From the NCBI GenBank assembly GCA_914767715.1, contig OU612069.1, positions 496,001 to 560,000 of the forward strand: DNA of 64,000 nucleotides. The letters are read 5' to 3'. Shown piece by piece: positions 12,838-26,200 of the stretch. The DNA comes from Membranipora membranacea. Its lineage: Eukaryota > Bryozoa > Gymnolaemata > Cheilostomatida > Membraniporidae. Made by a program: the position numbers and the translations under genes. The notes beneath the pieces are model-generated. The model made no database searches and was not told the origin of the DNA. It saw nothing but the letters and a program-made list of their open reading frames with translations. Numbering within the stretch: position 1 is the stretch's first letter; each line of letters starts with the position of its first letter.

Positions 12838-13801
12838 ATGGCTGGACCTGGGATGAAATCTGAGCGATCTGTGGAGTTTAATCATGTGGACGGATTTACT
12901 TCTGTTAAAGATTTGGTGAGTTTTTGAGTAGCTATTGTATTAGTGTGGAGGATATTGATGGTCTGAACTTTGGTCTCAGTAAAGGGGTCAAAGTCACTGT
13001 GAAGTCTGTGTCAAAGAACAATGAGTTGATGCAAAAATTGATGGTTGTTGAAGAGGTTGAAATAATAAGGAGCAGTGAGGTTTACACTGTGGTTACACTT
13101 CATAATGTGCCTTTTGAGTTTGACTTGAAGATTTTGTATGCAAAGATGGGGGAATACGGCAGGGTTCTGGACCATGTCAAATGTGTCCATGAGGATATCC
13201 CATCCATTTATAATGGTGTATACAAATTCAAGATTGACTTGAAGAGCTTTCCCCCGTCAAACTTTAGCTTTGGCCGCCGCAATTTGATGGTTAATTTCCC
13301 AGGCCAATCTCATAACTGCCTGAAGTGTGGTAAGGGGTTCATATGATCAGGGACTGCACATCCGACCCAAGGTGTAGAAACTACGGTGAGATAGGCCACA
13401 GGGCAAGGAACTGTTCCTCCGAGGTTGTTTGTAGTGTATGTAGTGAAACCGGTCATAAATACGAAGATTGTCCTAAGGCAAGTTCTTTGGCTGAAATGCC
13501 AGTGTCCCTGGGCGGTAACTGGGCTAAAATAGCGGCAAGAAAACCGAAACGGGGCCCAAATAAAAAAACAGGGGGTATAGGTAGTAGGAGAAGGCAAGGT
13601 GGTAATACGGGAAGCAATAAAAGTGATGACATCGGCCAGCCAGGGTCAAGTGGGACATCGGGGAGTGGTGACATGGGAAGTAAGCCAGCTGACCCTCCAT
13701 TGCAGGTCTCAGAGCCACCAAACATAGAACCGAATAAAAATGACTCACAGTTGTCAAGTCCTCCTCGGTTGAGATCTGCAACTCAGGTTCCAAATGTATA
13801 G
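12838..13801 (+). pseudogene. ORF1 (gag-like) of the L1/Tx1-type LINE, frameshifted
   Basis: Begins MAGPGMKSERS at 12838 and is broken near 12927. It continues in another frame with an RRM-like stretch (about 13080-13300) and a first zinc knuckle CLKCGK at about 13318. A second frame break at about 13335 is followed by two more knuckles, one with Cys changed to Tyr (CRNYGEIGH) and one intact (CSVCSETGHKYEDC). The tail is Gly/Ser/Pro/Lys-rich. RNA-binding role known from the family; the copy is broken. Confidence 0.75.
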
Positions 13802-13931
13802 AGTATGTGTTCTTCTTTCTGTTTCATATAAGGTTTATCTAGCAGGGTTTTCTGGTTACATACACTTAACAACTATATGGAATCAACAACAACCGTGTCT
13901 TATTCTACAAAGTTAAAGTTTATGACTATAT

Positions 13932-16900
13932 AACGTCAACGATATTGGCAATCAGGCTAAAAGGCAGAATGTCTTGTTTTTTCTCGAAAACCTTGATTGT
14001 GATATTGTGTTTGTCCAGGAAACTCACTGTTTTGAGTTTCCTGAATGGAAGGGGGAATAATTTTGCTAGTTATGGGGCTAGTAACGCTCGAGGTATGCTA
14101 TTCTCATGAAGCGTAACATTGCCTTTCAGGTTAAAGATAAGTACTCAGGCCCTGATGGCCGTTTATGCTATGTGGACATTGATATCAATGGTCAGAAGAT
14201 TAGGCTAGTTTGTGTGTATGCTCCTAACCATCCCACTGGTAGACAAAGATTCTTCTCAGATGAATTGTCAGCCTCGCTTTCTCAAACTAGCAAAAACATT
14301 GTGGCTGGAGGTTTCAATTGTGTCCATTCCTTTGTATCAGACACTCAAAATGGCTCAGCTCAAAGTGAGGTTGGGTGTTCTGAACTTGAAGATATGTGCA
14401 CCACTTTCAGTTTACATGATTCTTGGAGGGTAAATAATCCCCAGGCTGTAAGGTTTGCATGGAGGCGGCCGGGAAATGACGCGAATCATGCTAGCCGCAT
14501 TGACCGTGTCTATTTCCCTTGGGATATCCCCATTGTGTACGATTATTTGTCTTGTCCTTATAGTGACCATGATTGTGTTTGTGCATCATTGGATCTGGCA
14601 CCGTTAGCCGATGACTAGACTCCTGTTACTGGTAAATCATATTGGAAACGTAATTGTTCAATCTTGAGTGAAAGTGGATTTAGAGACAGGTTCCTTGAGC
14701 TGTACTCAATGTGGCAAACACTAAAACCAGCTTATGATAATCCTTTAGACTGGTGGGAAAGTGTCAAATTAAGAACAAAAGTCTTTTGTATTGAATACTG
14801 CTCAGAGCGTAGTTTAGAATTTAAAAACAGGATTAAAAATCTATTGGATGAGCTACACTTGCTTATATCTAAGAGGGACTGCACATGTGCGATTGTTTAC
14901 AGCTTAGCGAGAGAAAACTGTTTATTTAGTGGTCTAAGTTCCGCCCCTTTTATAGTAAGCGGCTTATAATTACACGCTACAGCTTCTCGCAGCAGATTAT
15001 ACCAGGGCAATGTTGGCCAGCGAGACAATAGTCTCGTTGGCTAATTAGCAGTATCCAGTGGCACGTTTATGACGGGAATCATTAAAGGGCTTTGTTTATT
15101 GAATATCATTGGCTGATAGCTAACCTTATGATTATATCGCAGCTTGTAAACACGCTTTGTGTCTGCAGTGAAAAATGAGGAGATAATGAGCAAAGCTAGA
15201 ATTTCAAGCTCGATTTTATTTTTACTAGCTCTAGTTTTCTAGCTGGTCTGTGGACCGCTTAACTCAGCTGACAAAGCTGAGGTGGAAAGTGTAAAATTAG
15301 AGATTAAAAATTTGTGTGAGACAAAGCTTCAAGCTCTTAGAGTTAGGTCTAGAATTAAAATCTTTGAGCAGGATGAGAAGAACACTGCTTTCTTTTTCAG
15401 AAGAATTAAGCAGCGTAATGAAACTAATGTTGTTGAATCTGTCCAGGAAAAGGGCACTGGTTAGGTGATTGATGATAGCCAGGGTATTGTTCGTGTTTAC
15501 CAAGATTTTTATTCAGATTTGTATACTGCAGTTCCGACTGCTCGATCAGTTTCAGATTTCTTTTTAGATTTCTTTGGTCGTTCAGACTATGTAAATTCTG
15601 ATTCCACAGAAGATCGCAATTGTCCGTTTTCTATCCCGGATATTAAGCAGGCCATCATGTCAATGGAAAACAATAAAACTCCGGGCCCTGACGGTCTTCC
15701 AAAAGAGTTTTATGTTATATTTGTTGACGTTCTAACAGATGATATGTGTGAGGTTTTTAATAATGCTTTTGAGACAAAGGTCTTGCCTAAGTCAATGACT
15801 GAGGCTGTCACCATCCTGCTGCATAAAGGCGGCGATCAATCTGATCCCAAAAATAAAAGACCAATATCGCTACTTAATGTCGACTACAAGGTATTAGCAA
15901 AGGTTGTAAACAAATGGCTGGGTAAACTTTTACCAACCGTAATAAGTGAAGTACAGACATGTGATGTACGCGGTTCGTAACATTGTAGACAATTTGATAT
16001 GTTTTAGGGACTGTATTGAGTTTCCCCGTAAGTTAGGTAATAGCGACACTGTATCCGTCTCTCTAGATCAAAGCAAGGCGTTTGATATGGTTGACCATGA
16101 ATTTCTGTTGACGGCTATGTCAAAGCTTGGCGTGGAAGATAAGGTATTGCGCCTTGTTAAGACTATGTACCAAACCATTTCCACTAGGGTTCAGGTGAAT
16201 GGTATGTTATCAGAACCAGTATCTATCACAAGAGGGGTTAGACAAGGGTGCCCTTTGTCCCCATCCTTGTATGTTATATACATTGAGGCGATGGTGAGAG
16301 CTATCACACAGTGCAGGGTCCTCTCCGGCTGCCCTGTGCCTGGCCCTGACATTTGGAAGTGTTTAGCCTATGCGGATGATCTCCTGGTAGCTTGTCATGC
16401 TTCTGAGGTGGACCATATTTTTGCGTTGTTTGCTAGGTTGTTTAAGGCCACAGGTAGTCTACTGATTAGGAGTAAAACAGGAAGTCTTGCATCAGTTTCA
16501 ACTGCTGGAAGACATGTAGGGTCCTTGAGCGAGTACTGGAAAGACTGCATAAGATTTTTGGGTTCGGAATTTTCAATAGACCAGTTCACAGATATGGCAT
16601 CATATAATTGGAGCAAGGTATTCGAGAGAGCCAGGGAAAATATTGAGGGATACAAATTGAGGAGACTGACCATTCCTGGGAAGATAGTTCTTCTCAACAC
16701 AGCTGTTTTCCCAATGTGTTACTATTTGGCTAGTACATTTCTACCCCCAGGTGTAGTTTCAGAAAGTTTGTCACGTTTGACCTTTGAGCTTATCTGGTCC
16801 CCTGCCAAAAGGAAGATGGTAGACAAAAGCTTTTTCTTTGCCCAAAGACAAAGGGGGCTGGGGTCTGGTTCATCTGCTGTCTAAGGCGAAGAGTCTGTTT

Positions 16901-17240
16901 TTTTCTAACAACTTGTTACGTTGTGTTTCAGAGGATTTTGAGCATCGCCGAAAGTCTTTTTTTAAGTACTTTTCAGCCAGCCCGCGACCTCCTGGCCTGG
17001 TATGCACAACGGCTTGTTGATATGGAGATAGATACAGCGAGGGAGCTTGCTATGTTGAATGGAGTATTTTCCGATCGACTTGGGCATAATGAAGGAGACC
17101 GCTGACATCGGCATCTTGTTGCAGCCCTCAACAAAGTTATATGGGACATGAGGTGCTGTATAATTTTTGACAGTGAGATTTTTATCTCCAATGTTCTAAG
17201 GTCGAGAGTTTTGTCTGCTGTTAAACCCTTTTTCAGCAAT
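13932..17240 (+). pseudogene. ORF2 (endonuclease-reverse transcriptase) of the L1/Tx1-type LINE, broken
   Basis: The endonuclease starts near 13932 (NDIGNQAKRQNV, then VFVQETH). A stop lies at about 14058, then the rest follows (VYAPN, SRIDRVYF, SDHDCV) to about 14618. The usual GDFN motif reads GGFN, so a catalytic-site Asp is lost. Linker pieces at 14664-14969 and 15265-15464 are separated by about 300 bp of foreign sequence. Reverse transcriptase runs 15465-16884 (TPGPDGLPKEFY, ISLLNVDYK, SLDQSKAFDMVDH, YADDLL) with a frameshift near 15960. The C-terminal part is recognisable to about 17240 with more frame breaks. Not functional. Confidence 0.8.
14940..15265. mobile_element. Unidentified insertion within the inner LINE
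   Basis: The ORF2 linker is open up to about 14938 and resumes at about 15265 with SADKAEVESVKL. The intervening ~325 bp is AT-rich and non-coding, so it looks like a third, younger insertion. No convincing terminal repeats or target-site duplication were found by eye; GGTCT-GTTCCGC and GGTCTGTGGACCGC near the edges are only weakly alike. Confidence 0.4.
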
Positions 17241-17249
17241 ATAATCGGA

Positions 17250-18045
17250 GAGAGTGAGTAATTTTTTTATGATTGATTGTTATCGTGCATCAATAGAGAT
17301 TTGTTTTTTTGTTTTTTTTTCTTCACTCATGGTTTCCTTTCCAGCAGTCACTCTCAATGACTGATCCGAAATTTGTTTTTGTTGCCAACTCTTTGGTGAG
17401 CCATGAGACAACCTTTTCTGCCGCTAGTGCGTGTTCAGGCAATCGCTGTCTGCATGAGAATTTGTGGTGAGTCGGTCACAGCATACCTAGCAAAACCTAA
17501 TACCATACACAAACCTAAATCAAGTATCATCTCACTAATTTTCCTGCCTCTCACAAACATTATTCCCGTGGCTCAGTAGACAGTTGAAGAGGGCGATATG
17601 GGTTAAATTTTTTCCGAGTTTCTGGTTGAAAAGTCGTCCTGTTTATCAAAGTTTTGATAACGAAGAGGCTTTATAGACCAGTATTTTGCCGATGTGGCTT
17701 AAACAGGAAACTGATGTATCGCATTCAGTGCTTATGAACATCCCGCTGCAAGATGGCTGCTAAAAGTGCAGTATGCAGTAGAATCTGTTAATTGTAAATT
17801 TCATGGTCTTGAAACCCAGCTGATGGCTACCTCAAATTACTCTGCTGGCTGGTCATACAGGTGTGATCATCCTTTGAAAACACTTGCTGACAATTACTCT
17901 GGATTGAACCATTTATTGGGTGAATCACGCTCCTGCTCAAACAGAACAATGGGTACTTCATAAGCTTCAGTGTCAGCGCAAAATTAACTATGAAATCATC
18001 CATGTTTAACCCTTAAAGTAGCAGCCACTAATGCTCCCAAAATAA
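17250..18045. other. Unassigned sequence between LINE parts
   Basis: Either the 3' end of the inner LINE or diverged outer-LINE polymerase. An open frame at 17766-17963 matches nothing I recognise. A T-rich tract lies near 17300-17330. Confidence 0.35.
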
Positions 18046-19080
18046 CAAAACACATTTACTCCCTTATTTTTCTCTGTGTAGGAGTACCACAAGGATCAAT
18101 TCTAGCACCAATTTTATTTCAAATTTACATTAATGACTTGCTCCAGATTAAGTTATTTTCTAAATCATACGCATATGCGGATGACACTGTTTTCACAACG
18201 AGCCATCCTGATCCTTGTGATCTCCCAGCAATCTGCAACAAAGACCTGACCTACATCAATAACTGGAGCATTTCAAACATATGACCATAAACATAAACAA
18301 ATCCCATTTTTTATTCACTGGGGCAGTAATTTTTCACTTAAACTAAAAATAGGCAACAAGAACCTCAGACAAAAACAAGACACCAAACTTTTAGGATTCA
18401 ATGTAACAGACAATTTTTCCTGGAACATACACTGTGATAGTGTCTTTGAGAAAGTTTCAAAAAAACACCAATCGTTTACAATTATGCAGACCCTATCTGA
18501 CCACCTAATCTGCCAAACAATTCTATTATCAGTTTATACATTGCTACTTTATATATGGAATACATATTTACTACAATCTTTCACCCTCAATATACACAGA
18601 CCGGATTTTTTGGAACAAAACAGAGCATTGCGTATTATTGCCAATGTTCACCAGATACCATATCATTTAATATCAACAAACGAAATGTGTTCGCATCTAA
18701 AAATATTACCGTTACCACTTCTAAATAATTACTTTACCTACCTATACGGATTCAAAGTTATGTATAATTTGTCACCTCAATACAATTCTGAATTTTTTGT
18801 AAATGTACAGAATAGATTTCCTAAACGGGATGATAAACTAATAAAAGTACATTTTGAAAACCTAAATCATGTAGTTGCAAGCAAATTCAATGGCTTACCT
18901 TACCATATCAGATCAAGTTTAAACACTTTAAAACAATGCTCATCAAACATATATACCAATCTATATAATTTTTGATACACTTATTTTTTCCTTTTTTTTA
19001 ATGTCACATCATGTAAAACATCTTTTCAAGATGATGTTGATGACAATAACGTGATAAAAAAAAAAAAGAAAAAAAAAAAG

Positions 19081-20938
19081 AGGTGCACCCAAATTCTGGA
19101 GCACTTGTAACATGACAACGCTTGTAACAAAAGTTTACGAAAGAATATTTTGGTTTTCACTGTTCTGGGCTCACTTTTTTTCTAAATGAAGCTGTTGTAA
19201 AAATAGTCTACACAGTACAGTTATGATGTTTTGTAAAGTATGACTTGAGAATTCCTTTGATATGCTAACAGTTGAGTTATGGAATTCTAAAATACATCTA
19301 AGTAAATTAGTTCTCAATAATGACCATTTGTGATCATGTAGAAATAGTAATACGGTAAGATAAAATCTGGAGATATACGTTGTTATGGCGCCAGACTTCT
19401 ACCAGTTACCAGTTGTTGTAAGGCGGAACCTGATGACACAGAGTTTTAGTGTATTTTATCGGACAAAGTATGGCACTTTGTGCATCTGATTGGTCTATTT
19501 CTTGATACCAGCCTCGCGATGACAAGGCTGTGTATGTTTGGATTCTTCAATGAACAACTTTGTAGGTTACAGGCTTACCGTATACCAGCTGACTGACTGA
19601 CTGATTATTTTCAAAAATTGCACTCAGTCAATTATTACATGGACAATTATTCCACCTAGCTGTAAAACTTTTCTTAGAGACAAACATCTATTACATTATT
19701 ACAGCAATCAATTAAGACAAAAAAGCGCACTCCTGTCTTGGCAGCAGATGTTTGGTGGAAAACTGGTGAAAGACAAATGAGTTAGCATAAACTTGCATTG
19801 AATGAATGAAGACCTGCTTGAATTTATTAAAATATTATGTGTATTTGTTAAAACCACTTTTTATTTTGGAGGTTTGATATTCAGGGTGTCCTAACCCTAG
19901 TTCTAGTTATTGTTTGTTTTTCTCAATGTGCCAACGATGGAGTTTGTCAAACCTGAGTTAATGGGTTCAGGTTTTAGGCCTGTTATAGTGTTTAAAGCAG
20001 ATGATAACCAGAGATTGACAGCTAAGACATCTGCCTGAGTTTTATATCAATGAATATTTTAACAGTACTGTTGTAAGATACATATCAGCTCCTTCAGTTG
20101 TATTGATGATGATATTATTGGACAGATACAAGTGATTCAAAATTATAGCTGACTGCATATAAGTGTCACATAGATCACCTTGATTATATAGCATTACTTT
20201 TGATCTTAAATTACAGATGATCCATGATTCCGACCACTTTATAAACAATTTTCTTGAACAATGTTCTTCGGGTCGCTACCGTTATACCAAATACCGAAGC
20301 TCGTGGGGAAGAGACAGCTTCCTGAGATCAATGAGCATAAAGCTCAATGAGTTTTTATAACTATTATTACTTATTTTCTATGTGCATTATTTCTCTGAAT
20401 ATTAGCAAAGTACTGCAACCTATTTTTCGCAACACCATATAATGTTAGTGATAGAATAAAATCAATCAATCAAATTTATTATATTTAAATTCATGTGTTA
20501 CCCGTAGACAGACTCATATAATAAAAACTAAACTTTATCATAGGGCCTTTTTCTGTTGTGCCATATTTGCAAGAATCAACCGATTTATGGTCCGTCTGGC
20601 AACACAATAATTATTCACTGTGATCCTATTAATCAAACAGTCTTCAGCAAATATTATTTGGATGCAATGTGATCTTTCTACACGAGTCATTATTTATTAT
20701 GAATGGAACAATTAAGTTCTCAGAATTCGCGAATTTTAAATCCTGGACATAAGTTTAAATAAAATAATATATGTGACAAAACAAATATTTGATTTGAGAA
20801 GAAATGATCATTGTTGTCAGTTATGGTTGGGATGCCAGTCTGTCTGCTCAAACTGTTTGAAGATCAGCTGTTTTAAATATTAAACAAAATGTTTTGTCAG
20901 GATGCAAATAAAACGTTGGAGTTGTTTGTCTTACACTC
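19081..20938. other. Intergenic, nothing recognised
   Basis: AT-rich sequence with only short frames. It contains a small AATCAATCAATCAAA run near 20459 and no exon chain or RNA gene that I can support. Confidence 0.5.
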
Positions 20939-23073
20939 TCATGGCTTATAGATATTGCAGACCTCACCGGTGTATGCAATGAGACAGTCACACTCCTTAT
21001 CAATATTGCAAGTTCCTCCGTTCAGACAATCCACTTGAAGCCCACACCGAACTGCAAGCAAAACATAACAACATGGTTATAAGGGGAAGCAGCTTATTAC
21101 GTGGCGGTAATATTTCCCAGCTGTGTCTATAAGGGAGGGTAACTAATTTCTATGCATTTCATTGACTGCCTTTAGCGTTTATTTCTATTGAACCAGAAAC
21201 ATAACGGAAAAAATGACACAACGGCTTAACATCAAAAGTGTTTGTCAGTAGGTAAAAATCATTTGAGCTTAATTTGAGGTTGGAAGTTTGTTTATTGCCT
21301 AATTTTTAATATCCATCCAAGGTTAATAGTATCGAAAGTATGGCACATAATTAAACAAAACAAATGAAACAAAAATAAAACAAAATAATCTAAATGCTGT
21401 CTACATTGTCAAAGGAGGATTTCGGGCTGATGGTATTAAAGATGATTAGTAGAAACTCGAAAATTTTTCTTCTGTATTTTTGTTGCTCAGTGAAGTTTTA
21501 ACTTTTTGGAGGGAGCTATAATAAGGATAGCTAGTACATCTTCCCAGACAAAGGCTGCACGTGCAGGTTCAGATGTGTTTGCAGATGGTCAGTTATTTGG
21601 CGCATTGGTTTATTGGTTGAGATTCTTAATCTATGAATCCAGCAAGCAGAAAAATCTGCTCACTGATGAATGCAGACCTAAAAGACTATCGCATATTGTG
21701 TATTGTATTTTCATAACTGAGTTTAAAAAATTAACCATCATTTGTAAACTAGGCTTGCTCAAAGACACATTGACTGGTTGGGAGCAGTGAAAGCCTTTGC
21801 TTCGAAGATGTTGTATTTTTCAGAGCACAAACAAGTCAAGCAATGACAGTTCTTATATCTTTGTTTTCTGCTCGAGCTTTCTAATTTGGAGGTCATGAGT
21901 ACTCACTTTTTTCACAGTTTTTTCCATGCAAATGCTCATGAACACACAGACATTTGTAATCATCTCCTCCAAGGTCAATGCATACTCCAGCATTTCGACA
22001 GGGATCAGAAGCGCACATACAAGATGAAGCTAACGTTTTAAGTAGGCTTGGTGTACTCTCCTTGGGTAGGCACTGGTTCGAGCCACAATAAAGTGGAATT
22101 TTTCTGTAACAAAGAGCAACAACATCTTCTCCGTTGCTCATTTCATCTACAGGCTCACAAGGGAGAGAACTACCATAAGTGTAATAGTCACTAACTCGTC
22201 TTCCCTTAGGACACTTCTTAGGCTGCAGGGGAGATGAATCTGAGGAAGGGCATTCCCAGTACCTGGAATATAATGTGAAATAATTGAACTCAATCATAGC
22301 TTTACTAACCCTAACTAACTTAACCCTTTTTGAATTTGTATATGGTCTTAGTTATACCTGAAATATGATAGTGAAATATTAGAATCCAATCAGGTTTTAA
22401 AGAATCATTGACTTATTTTGAATTTGTATATATGGCAGTTTATCCGACAGCTCTATTTGGTTTGAATATGACTGAACCAAGTAGTGAAGACAAATCTACC
22501 AGCCGTTTGTAAGTATATCAATAACTGTATTTGATGAGTGAGAGGTTAACCCAATTTTTAAAACAAATATATTTATCTATCACAATGTGTTATGAGTCCA
22601 GGGAAATATGAAGTGAGAATTAAGGGCTTACAAATCAAATCAAAATCAAGACAAACAGCCAATGACAGAGCCAGAGCAGAAACAAAAATACTGGACACAT
22701 GTCATGCAGCAGTACACTATATAGACAACATACCACCATATCAGCAAGGAAGAATAGTCAAAGTTTGGGAGTCTGTCCCAAACTCCTCATCACAGTGAAA
22801 TATTCAGTTACCAGAGAATACTGAAATGTACCTCAATGTTTGGTTTGATTGCAGGACTAATAATTTGCTCAAGGTAAATGGTATAACCTACCAGCAGTTT
22901 GTTTGGTTATCAGCCACATAGAATATTTCACTATCTGCACATTTAGCCTCTGCTCCCTCCAGAGCGCCACAAGCCACCACGTCATTACTACATAAACTAC
23001 CTTCTACATAGAGTAGAGTGGAGATGATCAGCGCAGCAATAACTGTGAGCTGTGTCATCATGATAATGATCAA
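20939..23073 (-). CDS. Secreted Cys-rich protein with two EGF-like domains
   Basis: Three exons on the minus strand: 22892-23073, 21907-22262 and 20939-21051. All junctions are GT-AG and in frame, giving 216 codons. Residues 1 to about 25 are a signal peptide (TVIAALIISTLLYVEG core), with ATG at 23071-23073; the methionines at 5 and 6 are possible alternative starts. A novel Cys-rich region follows (26-141, including CPKGRR and CYRKIPLYCG). EGF domain 1 is at about 144-177 and EGF domain 2 at about 182-210 (CLNGGTC), ending shortly before the stop. No transmembrane segment, so probably secreted. The Cys-rich region resembles no family I can name. The second intron is phase 1 and separates the last EGF as a module; the first is phase 2. 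Confidence 0.8.
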
Positions 23074-23200
23074 ATAATATACTTCTGGCGTAGATTGAGA
23101 TGATAAAAGATACAGTTGTTTTTATTTATCATGTGATGTGTTTGAGTCTGTGTAGTTTCCAGGTACACACTGTAGTGTAGCTAGTTCAATTCTGCATGAT

Positions 23201-23210
23201 GCATTTATAG
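23201..23210 (-). promoter_or_regulatory. Possible TATA box of the two-EGF gene
   Basis: CTATAAATGC on the minus strand lies about 130 bp upstream of the start codon at 23073. This would give a 5' UTR of about 100 nt. Position and sequence are suitable, but there is no further evidence. Confidence 0.35.
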
Positions 23211-26200
23211 CAATGTTTTAGTTGCATAAAATGAACCCTAAAACAATAGTGCTCTGGTCTCAGACATTTTGACACAAGACTCGCAATTGCAAACATAAAC
23301 TTTTTTACAGATTGGCAACACCATTATCAAGTTATTAAGGTTGTGTCGAAACTTCTAAGAAGGATATAAGATCAACTGCAATATCACCTGTCATTGTTCC
23401 CTACCTGTTAAGGATATGGTAAGCTTATGTCAAATTTCTTGCTCATCAATTGAACGTACGTTGTAACAATGATGAAAGAAAAAATTGACTTGTTTCATAA
23501 TTTGTTGTCTACTAAGGTATAATCAGTCTCAAATATTAACTCTGATTCTTTGCAAATGCTTGATTGTGTAACTGCCTTTGTTAACATAGCCTACATCTCA
23601 TTGACGTGCTGAAACTGCTTATCCATTCTGATCCAGTTCCATGTACCATTCACAGAAAGCTCCCTTTAAATCTGTGAGCAGTTAATCGATTTTTAAGGTA
23701 CAATTGATTAATTTTATGCAATTTTTTTTAAATATAGAATTTCTGGTTTCCTTGAAGCCATCAGATTGTGATGTCACTATATTCTTATTCATTTTAAATC
23801 ATCTGTGTTCAAGATTTGTGCTCATGCTATCGAACTTAGCTTAGCTCTCAGGGTGCCATGGTATAATCAAATATAATATAGATCTGCAAAAACAAAAACT
23901 TATTTCGAACATTACATTTTTCATTGCACAACGAGAATATTGATCAATCACTGATAGCAAATAATATTTAAATAAATAATATTATCAAACAGGCAGAGTA
24001 GGATCTTCATCGGGCTGTGTTAACTCACAGCTAAATTCACTTATTTCTGTTCCTGTTTGCAAGGACCTGGCTAGGATGGTTTGTGTCCTAGTGCAATATC
24101 AAGAATGCCTGCTGGTGCCAGGAGTTGAACTTTGACCTGCAACCACTCGTGACTGCTTGTAGTAAGAATTATAATTTGAGGATGTTATTAATCTTGTTTG
24201 ATCTTAGATTATGAGGATGTCAGTGTCCACCACCCACCTCACATACAAACACTTAGGACGGTGCAACATTCTTTGTATTTGATAGTTTATGTGACATAGT
24301 AGCTCTGTATGATGTTGGCGATGAATTTACAATAGATTTTTGCATCGATCAGTAACACAAAATTGCTGCATAAGTTTTTTGTGTCTGGGGAGACTAGATT
24401 TGTTGCTGCTTGCTCAGATACAACATTCAGTGGTGCGCCTACCATTGCACACCACACAGGTCTTCAGCTAGAAACAATGAGCCAAGCGCTGTTTCGAGGC
24501 CTTCTCTAGTACAACATCCAAATGGCCGGCCCCAGCAGCATGAAGCCACCCCTGTGTGCTGATGAGCATCTCAATCAATCTCATTGATCCCTCAGTGCAT
24601 TTTGTAAGTTTCGGTGGTTTGACATAATTGGTGTGTTTACGCTGTTGTGCAACCAGGGAGGCTGCCAACTCTTCATTGTTTCAGTGCAGTAATGTTCGCC
24701 CCATCACTCTCATGCTTATACTCTAAGCCAAACCAGTGCAGGGAGGTTTGCTTTCCATCAACTCATCGGTGCAAAGTCGCTATCGTCAAGGCACCCGCCC
24801 CTCGTGCCATAAGCCTGTTTTATTTGGGCTTGTTGCGAATGAGCAACAAGTTCATATGTCAGCCAACAAAAAATGCATTGTCCATCTTGATTAGCTACCC
24901 ATAGAAAATAAAGTTCAATACTGGCAGCTCTCTTACAAGAGAACAGTTTTTCTGCTATCTAAAGGTTTGACTATAATTATTGCAGGCGCAGCGGTACATC
25001 AAACGAGAGTCGAAGGAAGGAGAAATCAGGGAGACCCATAGCATAGATGGAAGGACACAATCAGGAAAGATCTCAGATGCTCAGGATAGGATAAGATGGA
25101 TAAATTTAATTGAGCTAGGCCTCCAGCAGGCACCTGTTACCCGAACAGGACAGAGCGGAGATAGGTGAGGATTTAATGCACAGTGGGTTATCAACTGTGG
25201 AGTTGTTTGCTCCTACATGAGTGATGTGTATAAATTCTGGTATGTTTGTCATTTGGCTTATGCTAAACTTACAGGTCAGCATTAGTTCGATCCGGTGCAG
25301 TGGCTGGAGTCTGACTGATCCACAGGGTAGTTATGTAAGATATCTACCAGCCGAGATGAATCGGTAGATGGGTAAGAAAGGTAGGCAATTCTATTTGATA
25401 CCCCTTGGATAGGCTGTTTATGCTTTTCAATATAAGTTTTCAATGTAAGTTTGTAATCATTAAACCATCAGACCAATGAATGCATCCACTCTAGGAATTA
25501 TAAACCATACACTGTTTTTTGACTGCTCGCCACATTTTTCTAACCCAATAATTAAGCTCACCTATTGACATGTTAGATCACCTTAAGAGAGCAATAATTT
25601 AAATTCTGAAATTCAATAGATATAGAATCATCAGTATACTAGATAAAATGAGCTTGAGACTATCTATGCATCAAATCATACTTGGGTAGTTTTTGACTTT
25701 TGTGAAATAAAACTTTACTGTACTACAATATCACAGGAAATGTGGGATAACATCACAACCTCATCATTACTCCAAGAGACTCAACTTCCTGTATTATATC
25801 ACCATTGGATCATGAACAAAAATCTGATCGGATCATGGAGACTTATGGCATATGGCTCCGACTCAGAACGACAATCAGTTATAAGGAATTTTTTGCTGGT
25901 CAGTGAATTGTTTTTTGTTACATATCTTGAATACATGGGAAAGAAACTCCTGGATTTTAATGTTTTCCCGTACGAAATCTCCATTGTGGTGGGAAAGGTT
26001 ACAGTTCACCATTTGCTCCACACATAACATCCAGAACTCAAAAGTGTGAATCATCTCAGGTTTTCGGCATGAGGTGAAATTTGTAGCTACAGAAGATTGC
26101 CTAAGGTATTCAAGTATATTACTAGTATCCTGCTTAATTAGGTCTAGTGGACAGCATCTCCCTTTAGACTTATTAGTTTTGGTCTGAGATTTTATACCTA

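Larger units (their letters stand above)
12780..17250 (+). mobile_element. L1/Tx1-type LINE inserted in the CR1/Jockey-type LINE
   Basis: Two-ORF non-LTR element. ORF1 (from 12838) has an RRM-like region and zinc knuckles; ORF2 (from about 13932) has an endonuclease and reverse transcriptase with GVRQGCPLSPSLY and YADDLL. This motif style is that of the L1/Tx1 group and differs from the GVPQGS style of the surrounding element, so the two belong to different clades. Several stops and frameshifts make it inactive. The exact ends are not resolved; the left boundary lies between 12620 and 12830, and the right may extend to about 18040. Confidence 0.8.
11490..19080 (+). mobile_element. CR1/Jockey-type LINE, split by a nested LINE
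   Basis: The left part (about 11490-12618) encodes the end of an APE-type endonuclease (GDFNVDL, then LIDHIYT, then a SDHYL motif), the linker, and the start of reverse transcriptase (STGPDN ... PISVLP). The right part (about 18060-18975) resumes reverse transcriptase at GVPQGSILAPILF, the YADD catalytic motif and the C-terminal tail, then ends in an A-rich tract (19055-19079). Both parts carry stops and frameshifts. The 5' end is truncated and the middle of the polymerase is missing or unrecognisable. The pieces are separated by the L1/Tx1-type element at about 12780-17250. An inactive relic. Confidence 0.8.

Noticed and set aside
22592-22798. 68-codon plus-strand frame inside the intron of the two-EGF gene
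   Set aside because: Charged, no family match, no splice sites or poly(A) signal attached; likely chance.
24468-24904. Frames on both strands considered as a transposase gene
   Set aside because: Several stops and no catalytic motif; kept only as an unidentified decayed trace.
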